DNA from: Aureliella helgolandensis
GTDB lineage: Bacteria; Planctomycetota; Planctomycetia; Pirellulales; Pirellulaceae
NCBI RefSeq assembly: GCF_007752135.1
Contig: NZ_CP036298.1
Span: forward strand, 5,208,001 to 5,272,000
Direction: 5' to 3'
DNA: 64,000 bases
A program made the position numbers and the translations under genes. A model generated the notes under the pieces. That model saw only the letters and a program-made list of their open reading frames with translations, made no database searches and had not been told where the DNA came from. This document shows, piece by piece, positions 38,450-46,271 of this stretch; position 1 is the stretch's first letter; each line of letters opens with the position of its first letter.

Positions 38450-38926
38450 ATGCAAGCCCCGCAAGCGATTCGACAAGCCCTCGACATGTCGCTCATGATT
38501 TGCATGAGCTACCTCCAGGACCTAGATGACCAAGATCTGCTGCAGCGTCCCCACCCCGATTGCAATCATATCAATTGGCAAATCGGTCATCTCGTCCTTT
38601 CGGAAGCGGAGGCCCTTTGCAAACTCGACTCGCAACAGTTCTTTGATTTCCTGCCCGAGCACTCTGCGATGTACGGTCGGCATTCGCAAAAGATCGATCA
38701 TGCGGAAAGCTTCTGCACCAAGCATGAGCTCAACTCTCGAGCTAAGATCGTGCGAGAAGCATTGCTACAGCTGCTAGAACAGCACACTGATTTGAATGCA
38801 GAGTCAGGTGTTGACTATGCGCCGACAGTTGGAGCTCTTCTAAATGTTCAGGCAGCCCACTGGTTAATGCATGCAGGGCAATGGGTGGTGGTCAGACGCC
38901 AATTGGGGAAACCCATCATTCTCTGA
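38450..38926 (+). CDS. DinB-like four-helix-bundle protein
   Basis: A 158-residue protein from ATG 38450 with a DinB/YfiT-like pattern: first helix with QALDMSLMICMSYLQDLDDQ, then a conserved metal-site His in NHINWQIGHLVLSEAE, and C-terminal His residues in AAHWLMHAGQWVVVRRQLG. Members bind a divalent metal and some are thiol transferases (bacillithiol, mycothiol), but most have no known role. It ends 11 bp before a strong bidirectional terminator shared with the convergent gene. Confidence 0.8.
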   Translation: MQAPQAIRQALDMSLMICMSYLQDLDDQDLLQRPHPDCNHINWQIGHLVLSEAEALCKLDSQQFFDFLPEHSAMYGRHSQKIDHAESFCTKHELNSRAKIVREALLQLLEQHTDLNAESGVDYAPTVGALLNVQAAHWLMHAGQWVVVRRQLGKPIIL

Positions 38927-38937
38927 CTGCAAACAAG

Positions 38938-38976
38938 AAACGGATCGAAAAGCTTTGTAAGCTCTTCGATCCGTTT
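38938..38976. terminator. Bidirectional terminator between convergent genes
   Basis: Perfect 12-bp arms, AAACGGATCGAA at 38938-38949 and TTCGATCCGTTT at 38965-38976, with an inner AGCTT/AAGCT pairing. It lies between the DinB-like gene (plus) and the secreted protein gene (minus). The A- and T-rich ends suit termination in both directions. Confidence 0.75.
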
Positions 38977-39006
38977 ACGACATTTTAGATGTTAGCCCAT
39001 TGCCGG

Positions 39007-40980
39007 CTAGTGTACGCCAACTTGCACCCAGCCGTCGTCGATCTCTAAGCTTCGCACGTTCATGCGCGGAGCATTCGGGAAGGACTTGAGTAGGTCGACG
39101 TCTTGAGTTTCAATGCGTTCTTTGAAAACCGAATCAAACTTCTTTTTCAATACCGAACGCAGGGAAGTGTTTCGCAATCCGCCTCCACCGCTGGCGAAAT
39201 CGGTGGCAACTTCTCCCTGACGTACCAACACCAAATGCCCGTCTTCGAAGACGGGCTGATACTTGGCCGTGATTTTGGATGGGCCATTGATATCGCCGTT
39301 CGCCCCCGACATGCTTGAAAAACGCAAGCTAAAGGCAACCGTGTTGTCGTCGAGCTCAATTTCCACAGGCCGAAAGTTGGCGAAGGTAATCGCCCAATCC
39401 TCGTTTTCCGCTTCCAACCGAACTTCCTCGGGAACACGTCCCAAGAATTGCATCGCCAAATCATCCACATCACTGCTGCGAATCGTCCGACTGCTGAGCA
39501 GAATATCCAGGGCGTTGACGGCGGCCGACTGGTGCGCTTCCACCACAACTGCCGCGTCGGCGGGTTGCGGAATACCACAAGGTCGATCGGCAGCAAGCTG
39601 GAAAGACGCGGCCTGTACCCCATTGCCGTGGACGGACGAATCGGTTGAATAAAGTGCTAGAGCTGGCTTGGTCAAACCCAGTCGTACCAATTCAGCACGA
39701 GGTTGACGAAAGTTGGACAACCGTACTCCGGCTTCTTGAATCTGCTGGTCTACTTGCTGATCGTATTTGTTGCGAATCCGGTTTTGCAAACGAGATTCGG
39801 CAATCGCATCCGCTTGGGGTTTCTGCTGTACGACTTTCTTAGCTGCAATCTTGCGCACGATCTTCAGTTTGTGCTCAATGGCATACACGTGAGTCTGCAG
39901 ATCGGTAGCAACCGAAGCTGGTCGTGCGCTAATGCCGTTGGGAGTGACGGTAATGTGCTTCGATGCTGATACCGGGGAGACTCCCGTGCTATGCAATTTG
40001 ACGCCACGGTTGTGTCCAATATTCTGGCTGGTCATGCATGCATTGAGATTCAAACAGAGGGAGACACCTCCCAGCATTTCACGCAGGTCAACGGAAACGT
40101 CCCCTGCCAAGCAGGCTTGTCCGATCAATCGTGTGCCGAGCAAACATTCGTTCACCGGCGTTGGCTCAGCCACCGCTCGGTGCACCAAGCGATTTAACGC
40201 CGTTTCCGAAGCGTGGACCTGTAGGTTGGGGTAGTTGAATTGATTGCGAATTCGCTGAACGGCTTCCGGCGATTGCTGGCTTTCATGCAAATAGGTCAGC
40301 ACCAAGCCAATTCCGGCGACCCTGTCGGTCATGCTTCCTTCGGCAGGTGTATCCAACTTAGTGACCAGCTCGTCCAACCGCGTTTGCAGCACTTGCAGCG
40401 TGCGATCTGGATTCGCACCATACTTGAGAGCTCGGATGTACCGATCGAGCGACGTCCGCAACTTCAAGAAGTGCGGGTACTCTAGCCCCTCATAATTTTG
40501 GCGCATGGTGGTTTCCAGCTCAACCAATTTGGTCAGGCTGGGCTGCTCTGCCGCGATTTCGCTACTGAGAGCCTCCAATCCAAGAAAGCTACTCCAAGCG
40601 ACGCCGTTAGCCGAGTTGGGAACGATGTAGGCCTGCAGCTGCTCAACCGCTTCCTGCAACTCTGCTTTAGCTGGCTCAACCTGAGGGAGCCGGCTCATAT
40701 CGAGAGCCCCTTTGGCCTCTTCCAAAATGCTCTGCAGCTCGAGCGTCTGAGACTCAATCGCCGCCGACGCAGCCGCTTTCAGCGCGGGCACCGCCGCAGT
40801 CGCGGTAGCAGGCAGAGGCGATACCGTCGGTTCGACGATCGACACATCATTGGTGAGCAGATCGGCTGCCATCACAGCACCCAGATTTCCGCCTACAATG
40901 GGCGGGAGTGAACAGCTAACTATGGGAGTTAGAATAAAGCCAGCTAACCACTTCTTCAATTTGCGACGTTCGGTCGACAT
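39007..40980 (-). CDS. Large secreted protein, unknown function
   Basis: A 657-residue exported protein with signal peptide (WLAGFILTPIVSCSLPPIVG). The first 250 residues are helical and Ala/Glu-rich (QSILEEAKGALDMSRLPQVE, TMRQNYEGLEYPHFLKLRTS). A middle part starting near 325 (GVKLHSTGVSPVSASKHITV, TPNGISARPASVATDL) is followed by a very basic helical stretch (HKLKIVRKIAAKKVVQQKPQ). The C-terminal 170 residues form a mixed domain with IELDDNTVAFSLRFSSMSGA. The plan looks like a planctomycete-specific cell-envelope protein. I cannot name a family or activity. It is monocistronic by spacing. Confidence 0.8.
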   Translation of the reverse strand: MSTERRKLKKWLAGFILTPIVSCSLPPIVGGNLGAVMAADLLTNDVSIVEPTVSPLPATATAAVPALKAAASAAIESQTLELQSILEEAKGALDMSRLPQVEPAKAELQEAVEQLQAYIVPNSANGVAWSSFLGLEALSSEIAAEQPSLTKLVELETTMRQNYEGLEYPHFLKLRTSLDRYIRALKYGANPDRTLQVLQTRLDELVTKLDTPAEGSMTDRVAGIGLVLTYLHESQQSPEAVQRIRNQFNYPNLQVHASETALNRLVHRAVAEPTPVNECLLGTRLIGQACLAGDVSVDLREMLGGVSLCLNLNACMTSQNIGHNRGVKLHSTGVSPVSASKHITVTPNGISARPASVATDLQTHVYAIEHKLKIVRKIAAKKVVQQKPQADAIAESRLQNRIRNKYDQQVDQQIQEAGVRLSNFRQPRAELVRLGLTKPALALYSTDSSVHGNGVQAASFQLAADRPCGIPQPADAAVVVEAHQSAAVNALDILLSSRTIRSSDVDDLAMQFLGRVPEEVRLEAENEDWAITFANFRPVEIELDDNTVAFSLRFSSMSGANGDINGPSKITAKYQPVFEDGHLVLVRQGEVATDFASGGGGLRNTSLRSVLKKKFDSVFKERIETQDVDLLKSFPNAPRMNVRSLEIDDGWVQVGVH

Positions 40981-41190
40981 CCTTAGCCCCTATGCAAAAC
41001 AAGCCAAAATCCGTAGCCCCAACAGTTTCCACTGCCACGCCTAGTTTGCAATACAGGAATCGTCATTTCCTGCCGATAACACCCAAATTACCGAAACTTT
41101 CGTAGTTAACCGCATTTCGGTACCGGACGTTCCGCTGCGAATCGCTCCCCCCTTCTGTCCGCCCTCACTGCCAAACGTAAGCACGCACGC

Positions 41191-42495
41191 ATGCTTCCCA
41201 CCACAATCATTGGAAAAAAACGCGACGGACAAATTTTGACCGCGGACGAGATACAGTTCATGGTCGCCGGATTAGTCGACGGCTCGATTGCCGATTACCA
41301 AGTCGCCGCTTGGGCCATGGCCATTCTCTGCCGCGGCATGAATACCCGAGAAACCGCCGCACTCACCGATTGCATGTTGTCGAGCGGTCAAACCTTGCCC
41401 AGATGCTCGGACAAACCGCGCGTCGACAAGCACTCCACCGGTGGCTTGGGCGACAAAGTATCGCTGATTCTAGCCCCACTATTGGCGTGCTTTGACGTGG
41501 ATGTCCCAATGCTGAGTGGCCGGGGCTTGGGAATCACCGGTGGCACGCTCGACAAACTCGAATCGTACCCCGGCTACCGCTGCGATCTTTCCGAAGTGGA
41601 GATCTCCCAACAACTGCAGGCGTTGGGGTGTGTGATCACGGGCACGACTCCGCACATCGCCCCGGCCGATCGCCAGCTGTATCAATTGCGCGATGTAACC
41701 GCCACCGTTCCTTCGATCGCCTTGATCACCAGCAGCATCATGTGCAAGAAGTTGGCGGAATCGCTGGACGCGCTGGTGCTGGACGTAAAGTTCGGCTCGG
41801 CTGCTTTCATGCAACAGCTCAGCTCGGCTCAAGAGCTCGCTACCAGCCTAACGCAAACTGGCGAACGCCTCGGTCTGCCCACCCGGGCCATCCTCAGCGA
41901 TATGAATCAACCGTTGGGTCAAATGGTAGGCAACGCGTGTGAAGCCAATGAAGCGGTCGAAGTACTTCAAGGCGGTGGACCTAGCGATGTCCGCGCGCTG
42001 ACGTTGCGGTTGGGTGGCGAACTGCTGTGCGCGGCCGGATTGCACGCCCACCTCGAGAATGCAATTGCAGAGCTAGCCCAAGAATTGGATTCCGGGCGGC
42101 CCTTAGCAAGATTCGCAGCCATGGTCGAGCACCAGCGTGGTGCATTCCGAGAGCGACTCCCACTGGCGGCGTCATCAGTGTTCGCAGCTCCTCACAGCGG
42201 TTGGCTACGCGGAGTTGACGGTCAGGGCTTGGGGCAAATTGTGATTGAATTGGGCGGGGGCCGACGCAAGTTGGGCGACCACATCGAGCACAGCGTTGGC
42301 TTGAAAGTGCTAGCTCGCGTAGGCGACCAGGTACAACCAGGTCAACCGCTAGCGGTGGTCTACGCGCTCGACGCCACCTCCTCCGCAGAGGCTCACCGGC
42401 GGCTGCATCAGGTGTGGGATTGGTCAGACTCGTCCGTTGCCCCCCTGCCGCTATTTGCCCCAGCCAGTCCCCCTAAATCCACCTCTCCCCCCTAA
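41191..42495 (+). CDS. Pyrimidine-nucleoside (thymidine) phosphorylase
   Basis: Cleaves thymidine or uridine with phosphate to base and (deoxy)ribose-1-phosphate. The 434 residues carry the family signatures: QVAAWAMAILCRGMNTRETA, VDKHSTGGLGDKVSLILAPL (phosphate site), SGRGLGITGGTLDKLESYPG (family signature), and DVTATVPSIALITSSIMCKK. The C-terminal domain with GDHIEHSVGLKVLARVGDQV is complete. It could be named deoA or pdp; substrate range is not decidable. No clear ribosome binding site precedes the ATG. Confidence 0.94.
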   Translation: MLPTTIIGKKRDGQILTADEIQFMVAGLVDGSIADYQVAAWAMAILCRGMNTRETAALTDCMLSSGQTLPRCSDKPRVDKHSTGGLGDKVSLILAPLLACFDVDVPMLSGRGLGITGGTLDKLESYPGYRCDLSEVEISQQLQALGCVITGTTPHIAPADRQLYQLRDVTATVPSIALITSSIMCKKLAESLDALVLDVKFGSAAFMQQLSSAQELATSLTQTGERLGLPTRAILSDMNQPLGQMVGNACEANEAVEVLQGGGPSDVRALTLRLGGELLCAAGLHAHLENAIAELAQELDSGRPLARFAAMVEHQRGAFRERLPLAASSVFAAPHSGWLRGVDGQGLGQIVIELGGGRRKLGDHIEHSVGLKVLARVGDQVQPGQPLAVVYALDATSSAEAHRRLHQVWDWSDSSVAPLPLFAPASPPKSTSPP

Positions 42496-42594
42496 CACCC
42501 CACTTCGAACGATCTCTCGTGGACCGATCCTGCCGGATCCTGAAGAAAATGCTCAAGACTGGCCATGAATTTTGGCGACAGAGCAGGAGAGTCC

Positions 42595-42623
42595 TTGACA
42601 TGATTTTCAATGGTTGATAATTT
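42595..42623 (+). promoter_or_regulatory. Sigma-70-type promoter before tRNA-Ala
   Basis: TTGACA at 42595-42600, a 17-nt spacer, and TAATTT at 42618-42623 (or GATAAT at 42616-42621 with a 15-nt spacer). It lies about 70 nt upstream of the tRNA gene. The -35 box is perfect. Confidence 0.6.
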
Positions 42624-42694
42624 CTTGCTCTCGCAGCCAAGGAATGTCCCAGCAATCTTTAAGGCAGCGACCGCCACTGAAAAGGGGCACAAAC

Positions 42695-42767
42695 GGGGGA
42701 TTAGCTCAGTTGGGAGAGCGATTGCATGGCATGCAATAGGTCATCGGTTCAAGTCCGTTATCCTCCA
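42695..42767 (+). tRNA. tRNA-Ala (anticodon GGC)
   Basis: A 73-nt cloverleaf: acceptor GGGGGAT pairs with ATCCTCC (one G-T), D-arm GCTC/GAGC, anticodon stem ATTGC/GCAAT with loop ATGGCAT (anticodon GGC at 42728-42730), T-loop TTCAAGT. The T-stem has one T-T mismatch (42744/42758). CCA is not encoded. A sigma-70-like promoter precedes it and a terminator follows. Confidence 0.93.
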
Positions 42768-42781
42768 CTTTGAAAACGAAT

Positions 42782-42815
42782 AAGCCGCTGAGCAGTTATG
42801 GTCAGCGGCTTTTTT
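42782..42815 (+). terminator. Intrinsic terminator after tRNA-Ala
   Basis: AAGCCGCTGA (42782-42791) pairs with TCAGCGGCTT (42802-42811) over a 10-nt loop and is followed by a run of T to 42815. It starts 14 nt after the tRNA. Confidence 0.88.
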
Positions 42816-43344
42816 CGTGTCCTGCAGCAGCTCCTCCAAGTCCAGCCCCATGTTGGCTTTGCCGGTCGCAGTTGCCGAAGCTCGCAGTGGAAGCAGTGGA
42901 ATAGAAATCCTGCGTCAGCATGCAAGCAGGGCCGAGATCCAAACCTTCAAGTCGAAGGATCTGCTACCGTTCAGAAGTGCACTTGCGCAGGAACTCTCTC
43001 AACCACTCCTGCATAGCACTTAAATCCAGAAGTCAAATGCTGCAGGGCTACCGGCAAGCCCTGTCGATCCTTGCGTGGTACTACTGACCGGAGTCACTTG
43101 GGCTCGAGTCTTCGGTGGTGGCCTGTTCCTCCCACGCCCCCCACATCGGAAGTTTTCTTGCAGAGACGTTGAGTCAGAAAAGCGGTCGAGCCAGACGCCC
43201 CTCCAATGCTACCGACATCTCCATCTTCCCGGCTCCATCTTCCCGGCTAGCAGACTAACCACGCATGACGCGAGCCGCCCCCACCGACAATTGCCTTCCC
43301 CCTCGGTCCGCTCCCTCCTCGACACACACTGTCCCCAAGCCCTC
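42816..43344. other. Noncoding stretch leading into the GC-rich repeats
   Basis: No gene is supported. The last about 45 bp (from 43300) look like a decayed further copy of the downstream repeat (CGGTCC-type start, ACTGTCCCCAAGC end). Confidence 0.45.
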
Positions 43345-43560
43345 CGAGTAGAATGGGCCCCCGGCCCGTTTGCCACTCACCGGTACCCTCCCCCTCCAAA
43401 TCAGCCTCGGCCGGCACACTCGTCCGCGTGCACTGTCCCCAAGCTCCCGCCCTCGCCCTTCGAGTAGAATGGGCCCCCGGCCCGTTTGCCACTCACCGGT
43501 CCCTCCCCCTCCAAATCAGCCCTGGCCGGTACACTCGTCCGCGTGCTCTGTCCCCAAGCT
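43345..43560. repeat. Two GC-rich direct repeats of about 100 bp, 116-bp period
   Basis: Copy A, 43345-43445, and copy B, 43461-43560, both start CGAGTAGAATGGGCCCCCGG and run through TTTGCCACTCACCGG, CCTCCCCCTCCAAATCAGCC and ACTCGTCCGCGTGC to CTGTCCCCAAGCT. A third, shorter copy lies at 45535-45602. The sequence is open in the plus frame but its translation is proline-rich and meaningless. The reverse strand carries a GGGGACAG core that recurs elsewhere in the window. Confidence 0.8.
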
Positions 43561-43579
43561 CTCCCCGTCCCCAAGCTCT

Positions 43580-44037
43580 CCCCGATGTGGCGGAACGCGA
43601 CATGATGCTGTCGGATTCACCTGCCGCCGCACGGGATGCATTCGTCGAGATCGGGATGCTGATTGCCGATCTAACGCACACACCAAACGTCGGTCCTGCA
43701 AGTAGTGGCAATCATACTCGACTGGTTAGAGCAGCTGCGAATCGTGCTTCGTTTCGATTTGGCCGATGGGTCTCACTGGCGGCAGGTCTGCTATTGGCGG
43801 TCGTGGTAGGGGCCTGGTTGTCGACGGAGCAGAGGCCGTCTTTGGGACGGCTTGATTCGTTGTCGAATTGCTTGTGGCGAGCGGAAACGGCACAGGCTCG
43901 CGACGGCGGACGGATCGAGATTGGGCATTTCCGCCTCGCCGAGGGGATCGCCACCATCCGGTTTGATAACGGTGCTAGAGTTGAGCTGGAAGGTTCATCG
44001 CACCTGGCAGTGCTCGCGGAGGATCACTGTCAATTAC
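43580..44037 (+). pseudogene. Remnant of a FecR-like / anti-sigma-type membrane protein gene
   Basis: About 150 codons of real coding character between repeats: an N-terminal cytoplasmic part (DMMLSDSPAAARDAFVEIGM), a membrane helix (WVSLAAGLLLAVVVGAWL), and the start of a FecR-like domain (FRLAEGIATIRFDNGARVEL, then EGSSHLAVLAEDHCQL). In planctomycetes such proteins continue for several hundred residues and accompany ECF sigma genes. Here both ends are lost: upstream the frame runs into the GC-rich repeats without a normal start, and at about 44038 it passes into a GGGACAGTGC-type repeat. No sigma gene is left beside it. It is probably not functional. Confidence 0.7.
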
Positions 44038-44040
44038 ACA

Positions 44041-44068
44041 GGGACAGTGCCGGGGGGACAGAGCATTT
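44041..44068. repeat. GGGACAG-type dispersed motif at the FecR remnant's broken end
   Basis: GGGACAGTGC at 44041 and GGGGACAGAGCATTTTC just after it. The same core appears at 28960 and 29180 (GGGACAGTGCAC), as GGGACAGGCC (reverse of 44161-44170), and inside the GC-rich repeats. It coincides with the loss of coding sequence. Confidence 0.5.
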
Positions 44069-44171
44069 TCAAGGAAGGTGAGCTACAGCTGACTCAGCTA
44101 GCATTAACACGATTCCACTCGATCTAGGCAGGACGCTTCCCGAGCGCGTGCTAACAAGGTGGCCTGTCCCC

Positions 44172-44201
44172 ATTCACCCATTCACCCATTCACCCATTCA
44201 C
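44172..44201. repeat. 8-bp tandem repeat containing the stop codon of the PEP-CTERM gene
   Basis: ATTCACCC is repeated three full times plus ATTCAC (plus strand). On the coding strand (minus) the unit is GGGTGAAT, and the gene's last codons and TGA stop are made of it. As 8 is not a multiple of 3, each added or lost unit would move the stop and change the C-terminal tail. Confidence 0.75.
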
Positions 44202-44847
44202 GCCGACGGCGACGAGTGGCACCGATTCCAGCTACACCTGCACCAATGCCGAACAAGGCGAGGGTGGAGGGTTCGGGGACAGCGGCCGTAGAGCTGTACG
44301 TGAGTGTGTCTATCTCAAGGGTGTTTCCAAGATTGTCGCCGGCTGCAAGCAGGGTCGTGATGCCTCCGCCTGATACGCTGAGGGTATTCCTCGTCGCACG
44401 CAGATTCTGTCCACCGAACGAGTCAAAGCCAATCTGGTTTCCAGCGCTATCGAATGCAGCAATTGAACCGGGATCCAAACTATCGTTAGGAATTAAGTCA
44501 ATGGATACGAAATCGGTCGGAGTACTAAAATCGAAACGAAGAATTGATGAGGAGCTCCTTGAAGCAGCTAGAGTATCAACCAATGTCGCCGACGGTGGGT
44601 TCGGAAGGCTGTTGAAAAATCCAGTACGTCCGTTGAGTGAGAACTGCTGAGTCCCTGTCGAACCCAAGGCTGACGTAATGTCAGTGGCTCCACTGCCCCT
44701 AGTAATCGTTACACCGGTGAAAGCGTATGTCAGACTCGTCCCAGATGCAAACCCATCTGGATCAACGACAATAATTCCCGCCTGCACATGCCCCGCAGCA
44801 GCGACCAGCACCGCCACGCACGCCACTCGTTGAATCACCCGCATCAT
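44182..44847 (-). CDS. PEP-CTERM sorting-signal protein
   Basis: A 221-residue exported protein. Signal peptide at 1-23 (VACVAVLVAAAGHVQA), a beta-rich middle with TLDTLAAS-like and DFSTPTDFVSIDLIPN segments, and a C-terminal PEP-CTERM signal: VPEPSTLALFGIGAGVAGIG followed by RRRRR. Exosortase would cut at the PEP motif and the protein would then be attached to or released from the envelope; no exosortase gene is in the window. The middle part resembles secreted proteins with jelly-roll-like strands but has no clear family. ATG 44847 has AAGG 9 nt upstream. After the Arg cluster the tail EWVNG and the stop are made by an 8-bp tandem repeat. Confidence 0.88.
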   Translation of the reverse strand: MMRVIQRVACVAVLVAAAGHVQAGIIVVDPDGFASGTSLTYAFTGVTITRGSGATDITSALGSTGTQQFSLNGRTGFFNSLPNPPSATLVDTLAASRSSSSILRFDFSTPTDFVSIDLIPNDSLDPGSIAAFDSAGNQIGFDSFGGQNLRATRNTLSVSGGGITTLLAAGDNLGNTLEIDTLTYSSTAAVPEPSTLALFGIGAGVAGIGATRRRRREWVNG

Positions 44848-44928
44848 CTTGCTTCACCTTGGTCTAGGTCTAGGAATGTGGCCCGCTCCGAATTGGGGTC
44901 GGCAACCGTCACTACTGAGCGGCTCAGT

Positions 44929-44962
44929 GTTTAGTCCTACGATCAGTAGTTTAGTCCTGCGA
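44929..44962 (-). promoter_or_regulatory. 14-bp direct repeat upstream of the PEP-CTERM gene
   Basis: GTTTAGTCCTACGA (44929-44942) and GTTTAGTCCTGCGA (44949-44962) differ in one base and are 20 bp apart, close to two helical turns. They lie 82-115 bp upstream of the gene start on its strand, the usual place of an activator site. Confidence 0.45.
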
Positions 44963-45214
44963 GGAGGGTGTCAATAGCCAAAACTTAGCCATCCGAAAGA
45001 TTTCTCCGCCTCGTCAAACCGCTCCACCAGGGCCGGAAAGTATTGAATTTCGATTAGATGCGAGACGAAACGGCGAAACGCCTAAGTTTTCGGCCTTCTG
45101 GCGAGCAATGTTGCACTAATTGTCTTGTCTAATCCAATCTTGACACACTCGCCTACCTTCGCTGTTTTCTCGCCGTGTTTGAAAGAATCAATGAGATCAG
45201 CGCCCAGGCCACGA
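44963..45214. other. Noncoding remainder upstream of the PEP-CTERM gene
   Basis: No gene is supported; the plus-strand frame that leads into the recombinase stub at 45215 is open but featureless here. Confidence 0.4.
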
Positions 45215-45328
45215 ATGAACCTGCCCATCGCCATCGATCTGCGGGTGTCCAGCAAGTCGGAGGATGTAGCCAGTCAAGAGCCGGAACTTCGGCAATGGGA
45301 GGCCCAGCGGGAGTGGGAGGCTCGCTGA
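45215..45328 (+). pseudogene. N-terminal stub of a serine recombinase (resolvase) gene
   Basis: Only 37 codons. The peptide reads MNLPIAIDLRVSSKSEDVAS and continues QEPELRQWEA, the start of a small serine recombinase in which LRVSS carries the catalytic Ser and the following helix is typical. It then ends in EWEAR and a stop. The rest of the catalytic domain (about 120 residues) and the DNA-binding part are absent. It lies amid repeats 200 bp before repeat copy C, so it is probably debris of a mobile element. Confidence 0.65.
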
Positions 45329-45534
45329 TATCGGGGCCGTTTCAATGACAATACGATGGAGCGGCCCGCCTTCCCCCAGTTGTTGCCGCACGTTCAGGCC
45401 GGCGGGGTTTCTGTAGGTTGCTGAGTGGCGACTGGATCGGTCGGGGCGAACCGCCAAGAGACTGACGGCTCTGCTCTAGGAACTAACGGAATTGAACGTG
45501 CGGTTGGTCTGCCTGCGTACAGGCCTAAATCTAT

Positions 45535-45602
45535 CACCGGTACCCTCCCCCTCCAAATCAGCCCTGCTCGGCACACTCGTCCGCGTGCTCTATCCCCAAG
45601 CT
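45535..45602. repeat. Third copy of the GC-rich repeat
   Basis: Begins CACCGGTACCCTCCCCCTCC and ends TATCCCCAAGCT, matching the second half of the copies at 43345-43560. It is followed by degenerate iterations of CTGTCCCCAAGCCACC up to about 45675. Confidence 0.75.
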
Positions 45603-45809
45603 CTCCCTCTGTTGCGCTCTGTCCCCAAGCCACCCGTTCTCGAGCTCTGTCCCCAAGCCACCGTCCGCAAGCCACCTCAAGCTCGCAATGAACAGGGGCA
45701 TGCGGCACCAAGCAGGACTGCGTACTTCCAGCAACGACAGATCTTGACAGGTCATGTGAAAAGTGGGAATCGTGACGAAATTGCTACTCACAATCCCTGG
45801 AGCTATCCG

Positions 45810-46169
45810 ATGAAAATGCGTCTTCGCACGCGCCCACTATTCATTGCTCTGGCTGCGATTCCAATTTTTGCCGTCACGGCGTGCTTCGCAATGCTCTTGC
45901 TTGCCGGAAGTTCCGCTGGAGGCACCCTGGCGTCAGGACGCAGCGTCATTACCTACTCTGATGCAATCACCTTGAAATCTGCATTCTCGGCGGATACCGC
46001 GACGATCGAAACGGCCGGAAAACAAATCATCGTTAGCCCCACAGCGCTGGTCGTGGATGGAATTTCGGTAGCTGAAATTGACGGCAAGGTCACCGATGTA
46101 GAAGTGCATATCAATTCTGGCATCGTTTCCTTTATTGCGGATGGCCGCCCGGTAGCTATAAGCCGTTAG
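45810..46169 (+). CDS. Small exported or membrane-anchored protein, unknown function
   Basis: A 119-residue protein from ATG 45810, with GGAG about 8 nt upstream. A strong hydrophobic N-terminal segment (LFIALAAIPIFAVTACFAML) acts as signal or anchor. The rest is small, beta-rich and regular: two halves of alternating residues (VITYSDAITLKSAFSADTAT, VVDGISVAEIDGKVTDVEVH). The same frame is open for 106 codons upstream through repeat copy C, but that part is not real protein. No family is recognised. Confidence 0.65.
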   Translation: MKMRLRTRPLFIALAAIPIFAVTACFAMLLLAGSSAGGTLASGRSVITYSDAITLKSAFSADTATIETAGKQIIVSPTALVVDGISVAEIDGKVTDVEVHINSGIVSFIADGRPVAISR

Positions 46170-46271
46170 GCAGCATTACTCAATCCACTCTCCTATTCGA
46201 CAACCGTCCGCCGGAGCAGTGCTGAAGGGCGCCAGCGGAGTTGGTCGGTGAGCGGAAAAGCGAGAACACGC

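Noticed and set aside
43345-43560. Repeat array considered as CRISPR
   Set aside because: Only two units of about 100 bp with similar in-between sequence; no short repeats with unique spacers and no cas genes.
43353-43590. N-terminal part of a plus-strand frame leading into the FecR remnant
   Set aside because: Translation is made of the repeat itself (Pro/Ser-rich); no ribosome binding site.
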